Shown here piece after piece: positions 15,702 to 22,918 of a stretch of DNA of 33,830 bases. The notes beneath the pieces were generated by a model, which searched no databases, was not told the DNA's origin, and saw only the letters and a list, made by a program, of their open reading frames with translations. Source of the DNA: Verrucomicrobiales bacterium. GTDB lineage: Bacteria > Verrucomicrobiota > Verrucomicrobiia > Limisphaerales > UBA9464. The position numbers and the translations under genes were made by a program. The stretch spans positions 1 to 33,830 of the forward strand of contig JAEUHD010000383.1 in assembly GCA_016793645.1 (NCBI GenBank), given 5' to 3'. Position 1 is the stretch's first letter. Each line of letters starts with the position of its first letter.

Positions 15702-18037
15702 TTGCCCGGGGCCCCCTGTTTGCGCGATCCCCCCGGTGGATCCTGGGAATCGTCCTGATCCTCGCAGGCCCCATCGCCCGGGCGGCCGAATCCGCGTCAT
15801 CGACCGGGATCGAAGCGGCCCGCATCGACCGGACCGACCCGGTCGACTTTTACCGCGAGATTGTGCCGATCCTCCAGGGCAATTGCCTGCCGTGTCACAA
15901 CAAGACCACCACGAAGGCGGACCTTCTCCTGGAAACCCCGGCCGACATGCTCAAGGGGGGGGAGTCCGGCCCGGCGGTCGTCCCGGGAAACGCGTCGGAG
16001 TCCCTGCTGTTCCAACTGGCTGCGCATCGCCAGAAGCCAAGAATGCCCCCCAAGGACAACAAGGTCAACGCGGTGAATCTGTCCCCCACGGAACTTGGAC
16101 TGCTGGCCCTGTGGATTGACCAGGGAGCAAAGGCGACCGGCCGTGCCGAGGAGCACATCCAGTGGAAGTCACTGCCTCCCGGGCTCGACCAGATCCTCTC
16201 CGTCGCGGTCGATGCGGACGGCCAGTTCGCGGCCGCCGGACGCGGCGACCGGATCGATCTTTACCACCTTCCCACGGGCGTTTGGGTGGGCTCCCTCGCG
16301 GATCCGGCCCTGGAGTCCGGAGCCCATCGGGATTGGGTCAACGCACTCGCCTTCAGTCCGGACGGACAAACCCTCGCCTCGGGCGGTTTTCGGGAGATCA
16401 AGATCTGGACCCGGGAAGCCCCTGTGTGGAAACCCGCGGGTGGAGGCCCGCCATCCGCCTCCCACGACACCCATGGCCCCTGGAAGAGTCCGGACGGTCT
16501 TCGAATTGCCACGCGCGGGACCAACGGGTCGGTGATGCTTTCCGATGCGTCCGGCACCCGGATCGCCGAACTGCGGATCCCCCCAGACTCCAGGCGGGCG
16601 ATCACGCGGGCCCGGGCCGACGTGGAACGCGCTCGTCGCACCCAGGAACGGGAAAAAGCCCGGCTGGAGGCGGCCGAGAAGGAGGTCCAGGCCCAACTCG
16701 ACCGAGCCAAAAGGGCCCGGGAGGCGGCGGCGGCGTCCACTCGGACTCTTGCAGAAAAGAATGCGCTCCTGGAGACAGCGCGGCGGGAACTGGTCCTCGC
16801 CACCGTCCGGCGCGAAGTCGCGGATCGTCTCGCCGCGGGCAATACCAATGCCCCCGATTTGAAGGCGGCCGAGGAACGGGTCAAGGCGGCCCGTGCGGCC
16901 GAGGAGAAGGCCGAGGCAGACCAGCGTCCGGCAGCCCTCAAGGCCTCCACCTCGGAGAATGAACTGGCGCTTTCCTTCGAGGGGATCGGCCGCGCCGAAA
17001 GCGTCCGGGCCCGTTCCCGGTGGCGTCTTCAGGAGACGGGCGGGGATCTCGTCGCAGCGGAAGCCGCCCTGGGATCCGCGGAGACCCAAAAAGAACGCGG
17101 GACACCGGCACTGACGGCGCTTTGCTTCTCACCCGACAACCGCTGGCTTGCGACCGCGGATGCCGACGGTGACGTCGTTCGCTGGACGGCGGACCATGGG
17201 ATTCCCGTGGACCGTCATCAGGCACCGGGCACGGTCCGTTCCCTGGCCTTCACCTCCCCGGACAAACTGACGGTCGGCACTCCTGCGGGCACCTTTTCCC
17301 TCGACCTCGCCCCGCATTGGATCTGGCTCAAGACCCTTTCCGGAACCAACGAACTCCGGCTCGGGGACCGGGTGAACGCCCTCGCGTTCAGTCCGGACGG
17401 ACAATGGCTGGCCAGCGGCAGTGGAGAACCGTCGCGCAGCGGAGACCTCTGGCTGTGGGACACCCGGGCCTGGGCCCCCGTGTTTGGACTGCCCCAACTC
17501 CACAGTGATGCGGTGCTGTCGATCGCCTTCGCCCCCGATGGCCGATCCCTGGCGAGCGGCGGGGCCGACCGGTTTGCGCGACTGGTGGATGTGGCCTCGG
17601 GACGTCAAATTCGCGTGCTTGAGGGACATACCGGACACGTCCTTGGAGTGGGTTGGCGGGCGGACGGTCAATCCCTTGCGACCGCGGGTGCCGACCTGCA
17701 GGTCAAGTTCTGGGATCCGGCCACGGGTGAACGACGAAAGGTGGCGACCGGATTCGGGCATGAGGTCACCGCGATCATTCATCTGCCGGGCACCGAGCAT
17801 TGGCTCGCCGGATCGGGCGACAGTGGCCTGAGGGTGCTGAACGAAAACGGCGAGAAGGTTCGCAGCCTCGCCGGAGGCGATGATTTCACCCAGGCGATCG
17901 CCGTCACCCCGGATGGACAAACGGTGATCGCAGGCGGACAGGATGGAGCGCTCCGGGTTTGGTCCGCGGATCAGGAGCAACCACGACTCGTGTTCCCATC
18001 CAAAATCCCGGCCGCCTCCGCGACGGAAAACCATTGA
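15698..18037 (+). CDS. Planctomycete-type cytochrome c (PSCyt1) fused to WD40 repeats, interrupted by a coiled coil
   Basis: A 779-residue exported protein starting at a GTG that overlaps the previous stop. A signal peptide spans about residues 1-30. The PSCyt1 domain has the haem-binding motif C63-L-P-C66-H67 and a likely distal ligand Met116 (KPRMPPKDN), ending near LGLLALWIDQGAKATG. WD40-type repeats start at about 160 (HRDWVNALAFSPDGQTLASGG). A long charged helix rich in Ala, Glu, Arg and Lys then fills about 298-465, a coiled coil. Several more WD40 repeats follow (FSPDNRWLATADADGDVVRW; AFSPDGQWLASGS; GHTGHVLGVGW). Such proteins are common in Planctomycetes and Verrucomicrobia and are thought to act in the periplasm or cell surface in redox or polysaccharide use. 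DUF1549/DUF1553 or DUF1501 genes, usual neighbours, are absent here. Confidence 0.88.
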   Translation: MIARGPLFARSPRWILGIVLILAGPIARAAESASSTGIEAARIDRTDPVDFYREIVPILQGNCLPCHNKTTTKADLLLETPADMLKGGESGPAVVPGNASESLLFQLAAHRQKPRMPPKDNKVNAVNLSPTELGLLALWIDQGAKATGRAEEHIQWKSLPPGLDQILSVAVDADGQFAAAGRGDRIDLYHLPTGVWVGSLADPALESGAHRDWVNALAFSPDGQTLASGGFREIKIWTREAPVWKPAGGGPPSASHDTHGPWKSPDGLRIATRGTNGSVMLSDASGTRIAELRIPPDSRRAITRARADVERARRTQEREKARLEAAEKEVQAQLDRAKRAREAAAASTRTLAEKNALLETARRELVLATVRREVADRLAAGNTNAPDLKAAEERVKAARAAEEKAEADQRPAALKASTSENELALSFEGIGRAESVRARSRWRLQETGGDLVAAEAALGSAETQKERGTPALTALCFSPDNRWLATADADGDVVRWTADHGIPVDRHQAPGTVRSLAFTSPDKLTVGTPAGTFSLDLAPHWIWLKTLSGTNELRLGDRVNALAFSPDGQWLASGSGEPSRSGDLWLWDTRAWAPVFGLPQLHSDAVLSIAFAPDGRSLASGGADRFARLVDVASGRQIRVLEGHTGHVLGVGWRADGQSLATAGADLQVKFWDPATGERRKVATGFGHEVTAIIHLPGTEHWLAGSGDSGLRVLNENGEKVRSLAGGDDFTQAIAVTPDGQTVIAGGQDGALRVWSADQEQPRLVFPSKIPAASATENH

Positions 18038-18162
18038 TTGGGAATTCGGGGGATCGTCCCCGGGGTTCCGCTCCGAGAAGTTCGGTCCACCCGTCCGGCC
18101 CTTGGCCCGGACAAACACGAACCGGGGGAAGCCGTCCTTGGCCCGCCAGGATCCTGCGGATC

Positions 18163-18444
18163 CTACTCAACAATCTTGGGGACCATGAAGAGCCCGCCCG
18201 CCTTGGAGGGAGCGTTCCGCATCGCCTCCTCATGGGAAAGCGATTCCGCGGGCTCGTCCGGCCGGGTCACGTTGACCAGGGGAAACGGATGCGCCGTCGG
18301 CTCGACTCCGGTGACATCCACTTCCTTGAGCTTCGCCACGTACCCCAGGATGTTCCCCAGTTGAGCGCCCAGCCGTCGCTCCTCCTCGGGCGCCAGATCA
18401 ATCCGGGCCAGCTTGGCGACATATTGGATGTTGAAATCAGACAT
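18163..18444 (-). CDS. gatC: Asp-tRNA(Asn)/Glu-tRNA(Gln) amidotransferase subunit C
   Basis: A 93-residue protein matching GatC along its length: VAKLARIDLAPEEERRLG near the start, then L-G-N-I-L-G-Y-V-A-K-L, GVEPTAHPFPLVNVTRPD, and a C-terminal NAPSKAGGLFMVPKIVE. GatC stabilises GatA in the GatCAB complex, which makes Gln-tRNA(Gln) or Asn-tRNA(Asn) by transamidation in the cytoplasm. The length is normal. It lies 26 bp downstream of the HPr gene on the same strand, probably in one transcript. gatA and gatB, which often follow gatC, are not downstream here, where the convergent cytochrome c-WD40 gene ends. Confidence 0.95.
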   Translation of the reverse strand: MSDFNIQYVAKLARIDLAPEEERRLGAQLGNILGYVAKLKEVDVTGVEPTAHPFPLVNVTRPDEPAESLSHEEAMRNAPSKAGGLFMVPKIVE

Positions 18445-18470
18445 GGATTCCTTTCAGGGGACCGCCCCGG

Positions 18471-18767
18471 TCAATCCTCACCAAATTTTCCGTCCACCAG
18501 CGCCACCAACTGCTCCAGGGCACGGTCCGACCCCTCCCCGCTGCAGATGATCCGCAGCACGCTTCCGGGGCCGGCGGCCAGCATCAACAGCCCCATGATG
18601 CTCTTGCCGTTGATGGTCTCCTCGTCCTTTTCAATCCAGACATCACACTGGAAGGTGCTCGCCAGCTTGACGAACTGCGCCGAGGGACGGGCATGAATGC
18701 CAAGCTGGTTTCTGACGGTCACCTCCCGGGACACCGAAGGGGCTTTATGGATGCTGGTTGAACTCAC
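18471..18767 (-). CDS. HPr family phosphocarrier protein
   Basis: With the GTG at 18767 this is 98 residues, a little longer than the usual 85-90 because of a short N-terminal tail. The start is chosen because a GGAG lies 3 bases before it and because further extension would run into the divergent DUF885 gene. The active-site His25 sits in GIHARPS, and the regulatory Ser56 in NGKSIMGLLML, so both phosphorylation sites of a genuine HPr are present. HPr passes phosphate from PEP and enzyme I to PTS components; when Ser-phosphorylated by HPr kinase it can act in regulation. No PTS permease is in this window, so a regulatory role is likely. It is followed by gatC after 26 bp. Confidence 0.92.
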   Translation of the reverse strand: MSSTSIHKAPSVSREVTVRNQLGIHARPSAQFVKLASTFQCDVWIEKDEETINGKSIMGLLMLAAGPGSVLRIICSGEGSDRALEQLVALVDGKFGED

Positions 18768-18894
18768 TCGCTCCGCCAGTCTGAAAGCAATCCCCCCGTG
18801 TTGCCAACCCCCGAAAGGGAGAAAATGAGGTAAGCCGGGGTTCCGTCCGCCAATGTCCTCGCCTCGCGGACATCCGCAGGGATACAAACAGCTC

Positions 18895-20712
18895 ATGACC
18901 TCCCGTTTCACGGGCGGACCGGGGTCCCGTGGCGGGACGCCCCATCCCCGCCGGCCCCTCGCGGTCCTTTTCCTGACCTGGATTCTTGCCGCAAGCGGGG
19001 TGATCCCAACCCGGGGCATCGCCGCCGAGGATCCGAATGTCGCAGCGCTCGACGCAACCGCGGCGGAATTCGTCCGGTTCTTTCACGCGGCCCAACCGCT
19101 CGCCGGTGTCGCCCTGGGATGGCACGAGTTCGACGGGAACTATGTCGTCCCCACGGCGGCGCAAAACGCCGCATTCCTCGAGAAACTGGGGGACTACCGG
19201 AGGCGGGTCGATGCAATCCCCGCCAATTCCCTCCCCCTCCGGGCACGGCGCGACCTCAGCGTGCTCAAGAACCGGATCGGCATGTCCCTCCTGTTCTCGG
19301 ATCGGATGCGCTGGATGGAGCGGAGCCCCCTTGCCTACGCCGACCAACCGGATGTCTCCGTCTACCTGAAGCGGGACTGGAAGCCGCTTGCGGAGCGGGT
19401 CCGGGACATCACGCGCATTCTCCGACTTGCACCGGCCCAGTTCGAGGCCGCGCGCGCCAATCTCAAGTCGGGGGGACTCCCCAAACCCTGGATCGAACTG
19501 GGAATCGACGTCGCCGAGGGCACCGCCTCCTTCTGGGAAAAGGACGTCTCCGCGGAGGTGGCCACCGTCGCAGACGCAGCCCTTCGTGCCGAATTTGAAG
19601 CGGCGAGGAATGATGCCCTCAAGGCCATCCGGGCCTTCACCGCCTGGCTCAAGGAGGAACAACTTCCCCGGGCGGAACCCGGTTTCGCCATCGGACGGGA
19701 AGCCTTCCGCGAGATGCTGGCGTCCGAAATGATCTCCGAATCGCCGGAGGCCATTCTCGCCATCGCCGAGAAGGAGCTGCAGGCGGAACAGGCCCGATTC
19801 ACCGCAGCCGCCCGTGAAATCGATCCCACGATGCCTGCACCGGCCGTTTTCCTCGCCATTCAGAAGGACCACCCCACGGAGGCCGGACTCCTTCCCGACA
19901 CGCGCCGGAACCTGGAGGCCATCCGCGACTTCGTGGTCTCCAAGAGCCTCGTGACCATTCCCAGTCCGGTGCGGGCCCAGGTGAAGGAAACCCTGCCCCC
20001 ATTCCGGGCCACCAGCTTCGCCTCCATGGACACTCCGGGGCCGTTCGAGACCAAAGCCACCGAGGCCTACTACTACGTGACACCCACGGAACCGGATTGG
20101 ACGGAGGCCCAAAAGCAGGAGTGGCTGACCGCATTCAACTACTACACGACGGATGTCGTCAGCATCCACGAAGCGTATCCGGGCCACTACGTCCAGTTTC
20201 TCGCACTCAACGTGTCCGGAACCACCGAGGTCGCCAAGGTCTTTGGGAGCTACGCCTTCATCGAAGGTTGGGCACACTACACGGAGAAGATGGTCCTCGA
20301 CGCGGGCTACGCCGGCCCGGGCCCAGAGGACCGGCGGCGGGCGGCCAAGTACCGGCTCGCCCAATCCAGCGAAGCCCTGCTCCGCATCGCCCGACTGGTC
20401 TGCGCCGTCCGGATGCACTGCTTCGGCATGACGGTCGGGGAGGCCACCCGGTTCTTTGTGGACAACGCCCATTATCAGGAGAAGCCCGCGCGCTCCGAGG
20501 CGATGCGGGGAACCATGGACCCCGGCTACGGATTCTACACCCTCGGAAAACTGCAACTGCTCAAACTGCGTGAGGATTGGCGGCTTCAGGAAGGGGATCG
20601 CTTCTCACTCCTGCGATTTCATGATGAGGTCCTGCGCCACGGAATGCCCCCTATCCGCATGCTCCGGGAAATCCTCCTGAAGGATCCCGCTTCCTGGAAC
20701 GGCACCCTTTAG
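18895..20712 (+). CDS. Exported DUF885 family putative metallopeptidase
   Basis: A 605-residue protein from the ATG at 18895; an in-frame ATG at 18853 would add 14 residues. Either way a signal peptide is seen (RRPLAVLFLTWILAASGV, cleavage likely near RGIAAE). The family motif H-E-x-x-P-G-H occurs as SIHEAYPGHYVQ, with His425, Glu426 and His431, followed by FIEGWAHYTEKMVLD, whose Glu is a likely third ligand. This looks like a gluzincin-type zinc site, and some members are dipeptidyl or carboxypeptidase-like enzymes. The last part, GYGFYTLGKLQLLKLREDW, is also typical. The protein is probably periplasmic or a surface hydrolase. The substrate is unknown. The next gene starts 8 bp downstream. 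Confidence 0.88.
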   Translation: MTSRFTGGPGSRGGTPHPRRPLAVLFLTWILAASGVIPTRGIAAEDPNVAALDATAAEFVRFFHAAQPLAGVALGWHEFDGNYVVPTAAQNAAFLEKLGDYRRRVDAIPANSLPLRARRDLSVLKNRIGMSLLFSDRMRWMERSPLAYADQPDVSVYLKRDWKPLAERVRDITRILRLAPAQFEAARANLKSGGLPKPWIELGIDVAEGTASFWEKDVSAEVATVADAALRAEFEAARNDALKAIRAFTAWLKEEQLPRAEPGFAIGREAFREMLASEMISESPEAILAIAEKELQAEQARFTAAAREIDPTMPAPAVFLAIQKDHPTEAGLLPDTRRNLEAIRDFVVSKSLVTIPSPVRAQVKETLPPFRATSFASMDTPGPFETKATEAYYYVTPTEPDWTEAQKQEWLTAFNYYTTDVVSIHEAYPGHYVQFLALNVSGTTEVAKVFGSYAFIEGWAHYTEKMVLDAGYAGPGPEDRRRAAKYRLAQSSEALLRIARLVCAVRMHCFGMTVGEATRFFVDNAHYQEKPARSEAMRGTMDPGYGFYTLGKLQLLKLREDWRLQEGDRFSLLRFHDEVLRHGMPPIRMLREILLKDPASWNGTL

Positions 20713-20720
20713 GTCCCCTC

Positions 20721-21758
20721 ATGACGTCCCGCCGCTCCTTCCTGACCGGAGTCGCCGCCTCCACCGGTGCGATCCTCACCGGTGCCGAGCCGCCCGCCCC
20801 GGTGCGACGGATTCGGCTCGGATTTCTCGGGGCCGCGTATTCGCATTTTCAAGGGAAGTACGACGTGGCGCTTCGATCGCCCGACTTCGAGGTCATCGGC
20901 GTGTGCGAGGAGAATCCCGAGGTTCGACAACGACGATCCCCTTCCCTGCGCTGGATGTCCTTCCCGGATCTGGCGCCGTCGTGTGAAGCGCTCGTGATCG
21001 AATCCGAAGTCCGGCGGCACGCCCCCGACGCCCTCCGCGCCCTCGAAGCCGGAAAACATGTCCACATCGAGAAGCCCCCCGCGTCGTCGATGGCCGCGTT
21101 TGAGGACATCCTGAACCTCGCCGCACAGCACCGGCGGGTGATCCAGGTCGGATACATGTGGCGGTACAATCCCGGTCTCAATGCCCTTCTGGAGGCCGGA
21201 CGGGACGGAACCTTCGGCGAGATTTTCTCCGTTCGGGCGACGATGAACACCCTGGCTGATGCGGAGTCGCGCCGGGATTGGGCTGAGTTCCCTGGCGGCG
21301 CGATGTTTGAACAGGGATGCCATCTCACCGACGCGGTCGTCCGCCTGCTGGGGCGCCCGGACCGGGTCACGCCCTACCTCCAGGAATTGGGTCGGCCTGC
21401 GGATGCCCTCGCCGACAACACGGTGGCCATCCTGGAGTATCCCCGCTGCCTCGCGGTGATCTCCAGTGCTCCCCGCCAACCCCATGCGAATCCGCACCGA
21501 TTCCTGGAAATCACCGGCACCCGCGGAACAGGCCGACTCCAGCCCGTGGAGCCGCCCCGTCTGGTCCTCGAAACCGTGCCCACCGGAGGCAACAACGAAC
21601 CGGTGCGCAGCGAGCCCCGGTTTCCGGAGTATCGGCGGTATGTCGATGATTTCACCGCCTTCGCGGCAGCCATCCGCGGGGAACGTCCGCTGGCGGTACC
21701 CCCGGCCACCGAACGCCTGGTCCACGAGACGGTGCTCCGGGCCTGTGGCATGGTTTGA
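20721..21758 (+). CDS. Tat-exported Gfo/Idh/MocA family oxidoreductase
   Basis: A 345-residue NAD(P)-dependent oxidoreductase with a twin-arginine signal (MTSRRSFLTGVAASTGAILT), so it is probably exported with its cofactor bound. The Rossmann start is IRLGFLGAAYSHFQG, and the catalytic motif is HIEKPP with Lys118. The second domain has QVGYMWRYNP and FEQGCHLTDAVVRLLGRP, where the GxHxxD element resembles the catalytic His/Asp of the family. Members oxidise or reduce sugars and inositols; exported members in this phylum may act on polysaccharide-derived sugars. The preceding gene ends 8 bp upstream, so the pair is probably one operon. Its position downstream of a DUF885 hydrolase suggests, but does not prove, a shared pathway. 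Confidence 0.9.
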   Translation: MTSRRSFLTGVAASTGAILTGAEPPAPVRRIRLGFLGAAYSHFQGKYDVALRSPDFEVIGVCEENPEVRQRRSPSLRWMSFPDLAPSCEALVIESEVRRHAPDALRALEAGKHVHIEKPPASSMAAFEDILNLAAQHRRVIQVGYMWRYNPGLNALLEAGRDGTFGEIFSVRATMNTLADAESRRDWAEFPGGAMFEQGCHLTDAVVRLLGRPDRVTPYLQELGRPADALADNTVAILEYPRCLAVISSAPRQPHANPHRFLEITGTRGTGRLQPVEPPRLVLETVPTGGNNEPVRSEPRFPEYRRYVDDFTAFAAAIRGERPLAVPPATERLVHETVLRACGMV

Positions 21759-21789
21759 AGTCCCCCGCAGGAATCGGGGAAACGAGCAT

Positions 21790-21819
21790 TTGCCGAATCA
21801 CCACCGCCAACACTATGGT
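21790..21819 (+). promoter_or_regulatory. Candidate promoter for the YqjD-like gene module
   Basis: TTGCCG at 21790-21795 and TATGGT at 21814-21819 with an 18-bp spacer, about 35 bp before the ATG at 21855. The hexamers match the sigma-70 pattern partially. The gap after the oxidoreductase gene (96 bp) leaves room for an independent promoter. By eye only. Confidence 0.4.
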
Positions 21820-21854
21820 GGATCAGAAGTCCAATTCCACGGAGCACGCCTGCC

Positions 21855-22172
21855 ATGACTGAAAACACCGCACCCACCGTTTCCACCGACAAGATTGTTG
21901 AGGATCTCCGCATTCTCGCCCGCGACGCCGAAGCCCTGCTGTCGGCCACGGCCGGCGCGGCGGACTCCAAGCTCGACGATCTGCGCAGCCGGCTGTCCAC
22001 CGCGGTGCACAACGCCCGCGGGACCTGCGAGAAGCTCCAAGGCAAGGCCGCCGAGCAGATTCGGCGCGGCCTGCATGAGACCGACCAGACCGTCCGGGCA
22101 CATCCTTGGGAGTCCGTCGGCGTCGCCTTTGGAATCGGAGTGGTGGTCGGAATCCTCCTGAGCCGTCGTTGA
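21855..22172 (+). CDS. YqjD/ElaB (DUF883) family membrane-anchored protein
   Basis: A 105-residue protein with the DUF883 layout: an amphipathic helical N-terminal part (KIVEDLRILARDAEALLSAT to about residue 75), then the family signature V-R-A-H-P-W-E-S-V-G, and a single C-terminal membrane helix GVAFGIGVVVGILLSRR. In Escherichia coli the paralogues YqjD and ElaB sit in the inner membrane and bind ribosomes in stationary phase; that is family knowledge, not shown here. It is followed by a holin-family (YqjE-like) gene after 11 bp and by a third small gene, repeating the yqjD-yqjE-yqjK order. A candidate promoter lies upstream at 21790-21819. Confidence 0.85.
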   Translation: MTENTAPTVSTDKIVEDLRILARDAEALLSATAGAADSKLDDLRSRLSTAVHNARGTCEKLQGKAAEQIRRGLHETDQTVRAHPWESVGVAFGIGVVVGILLSRR

Positions 22173-22183
22173 TCGGGCGGCGC

Positions 22184-22615
22184 ATGAACGATTCAGACCC
22201 ATCCCCAGGTCTCTTCGGCTCCCTGCGACGGGCGGGTGCGACGCTCGTTTCCATCGCCGGCAACCGGCTGGAATTGATGGTCGTGGAGCTTCAGGAGGAG
22301 CGAAACCGCCTCCTGACGGTCCTCGCGCTCCTCCTCGCGACCGCCTGGTTTTCGGGATTCGCCCTGGCTCTGGTGACCGGTGCGGTCCTCTACCTCTTCT
22401 GGTCAACCCACCCCCTGGCGGCCCTCCTTGGAGTTGCCTTCCTTTACGCCGCCGGGGCGATGGCGTGTGTCCTGAGGATTCAGCGGCTGCTGCGTGAATC
22501 CCAACCCTTCGCCTCCACCCTCGCCGAATTCAGGAAGGATCAGCAATGCCTCCAACCCCAAGCTCCCACAGCCTCCAACTCCGGAAGCAACTCCTCCTCC
22601 TCGAAAGCGAACTGA
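22184..22615 (+). CDS. YqjE-like (phage holin family, DUF1469) membrane protein
   Basis: A 143-residue protein. Residues 1-40 are soluble and end in the ELMVVELQEERNRL signature of the YqjE/Phage_holin_3_6 family, followed by two membrane helices (VLALLLATAWFSGFALALV and PLAALLGVAFLYAAGAMACVL). The C-terminus is rich in Ser, Asn and Lys. The ATG at 22184 is chosen because the family starts with a short soluble helix; the frame stays open upstream but overlaps the YqjD-like gene. Despite the family name it is not expected to be a phage lysis protein here; the position between YqjD-like and YqjK-like genes points to an envelope stress module. It overlaps the next gene by 70 bp. Confidence 0.85.
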   Translation: MNDSDPSPGLFGSLRRAGATLVSIAGNRLELMVVELQEERNRLLTVLALLLATAWFSGFALALVTGAVLYLFWSTHPLAALLGVAFLYAAGAMACVLRIQRLLRESQPFASTLAEFRKDQQCLQPQAPTASNSGSNSSSSKAN

Positions 22616-22878
22616 ACCGTGCGGCGCTTCGCGAGGATCTGGACCGGATCCGCTCCAAGACGTCCTGGCTGGGCGGCCTGGCGGGGAACCCCGACGCGGC
22701 GCCAGCATCCTCCTGGCTCATCAAGGCGGCCCCGTTGGCAGGAATTCTCGCCACGGCCGCGGCCGGACCCGCCGGAGGATGGCTCAAGCGGGGACTCCGA
22801 TTGGTCCAGATCGCCGCCGCCGCCTACCCAATTTGGAAGGCCTTCACCGCGGGACGCAGCAAATCACGCCCCGAATAG
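22546..22878 (+). CDS. Small YqjK-like protein
   Basis: A 110-residue protein that begins inside the YqjE-like gene and runs 263 bp beyond it. The N-terminal helix LQLRKQLLLLESELNRAALREDL resembles the YqjK start, followed by a linker and a hydrophobic segment (LIKAAPLAGILATAAAGPAGGWL) that may form one or two short membrane passes, then VQIAAAAYPIWKAFTAG. Its assignment rests mainly on position as third gene of the module and on the short Leu/Ser/Glu helix; sequence similarity alone would be weak. The 70-bp overlap suggests coupled translation with the YqjE-like gene. Confidence 0.65.
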   Translation: MPPTPSSHSLQLRKQLLLLESELNRAALREDLDRIRSKTSWLGGLAGNPDAAPASSWLIKAAPLAGILATAAAGPAGGWLKRGLRLVQIAAAAYPIWKAFTAGRSKSRPE

Positions 22879-22918
22879 GACCGGGAAGCGGAAGGGCCGC
22901 CCCGCACCGGTTCCACGA

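Noticed and set aside
16356..17405. Near-identical stretch reading TTCAGTCCGGACGGACAA at two places, considered as a DNA repeat
   Set aside because: Both copies encode the FSPDGQ element of WD40 repeats in one protein, so the similarity is explained by the protein repeat.
18048..18063. Small GGGGA-TCG-TCCCC hairpin between the cytochrome c-WD40 and gatC genes, considered as a terminator
   Set aside because: Five base pairs and no T-run on either strand.
18745..20556. 603-codon open frame on the minus strand through the DUF885 gene
   Set aside because: Antisense to a gene with a conserved HEAYPGH motif; no domain visible.
22184..22615. Holin-family gene as a sign of prophage
   Set aside because: The family includes chromosomal YqjE proteins; neighbours are YqjD- and YqjK-like genes and no phage genes are present.
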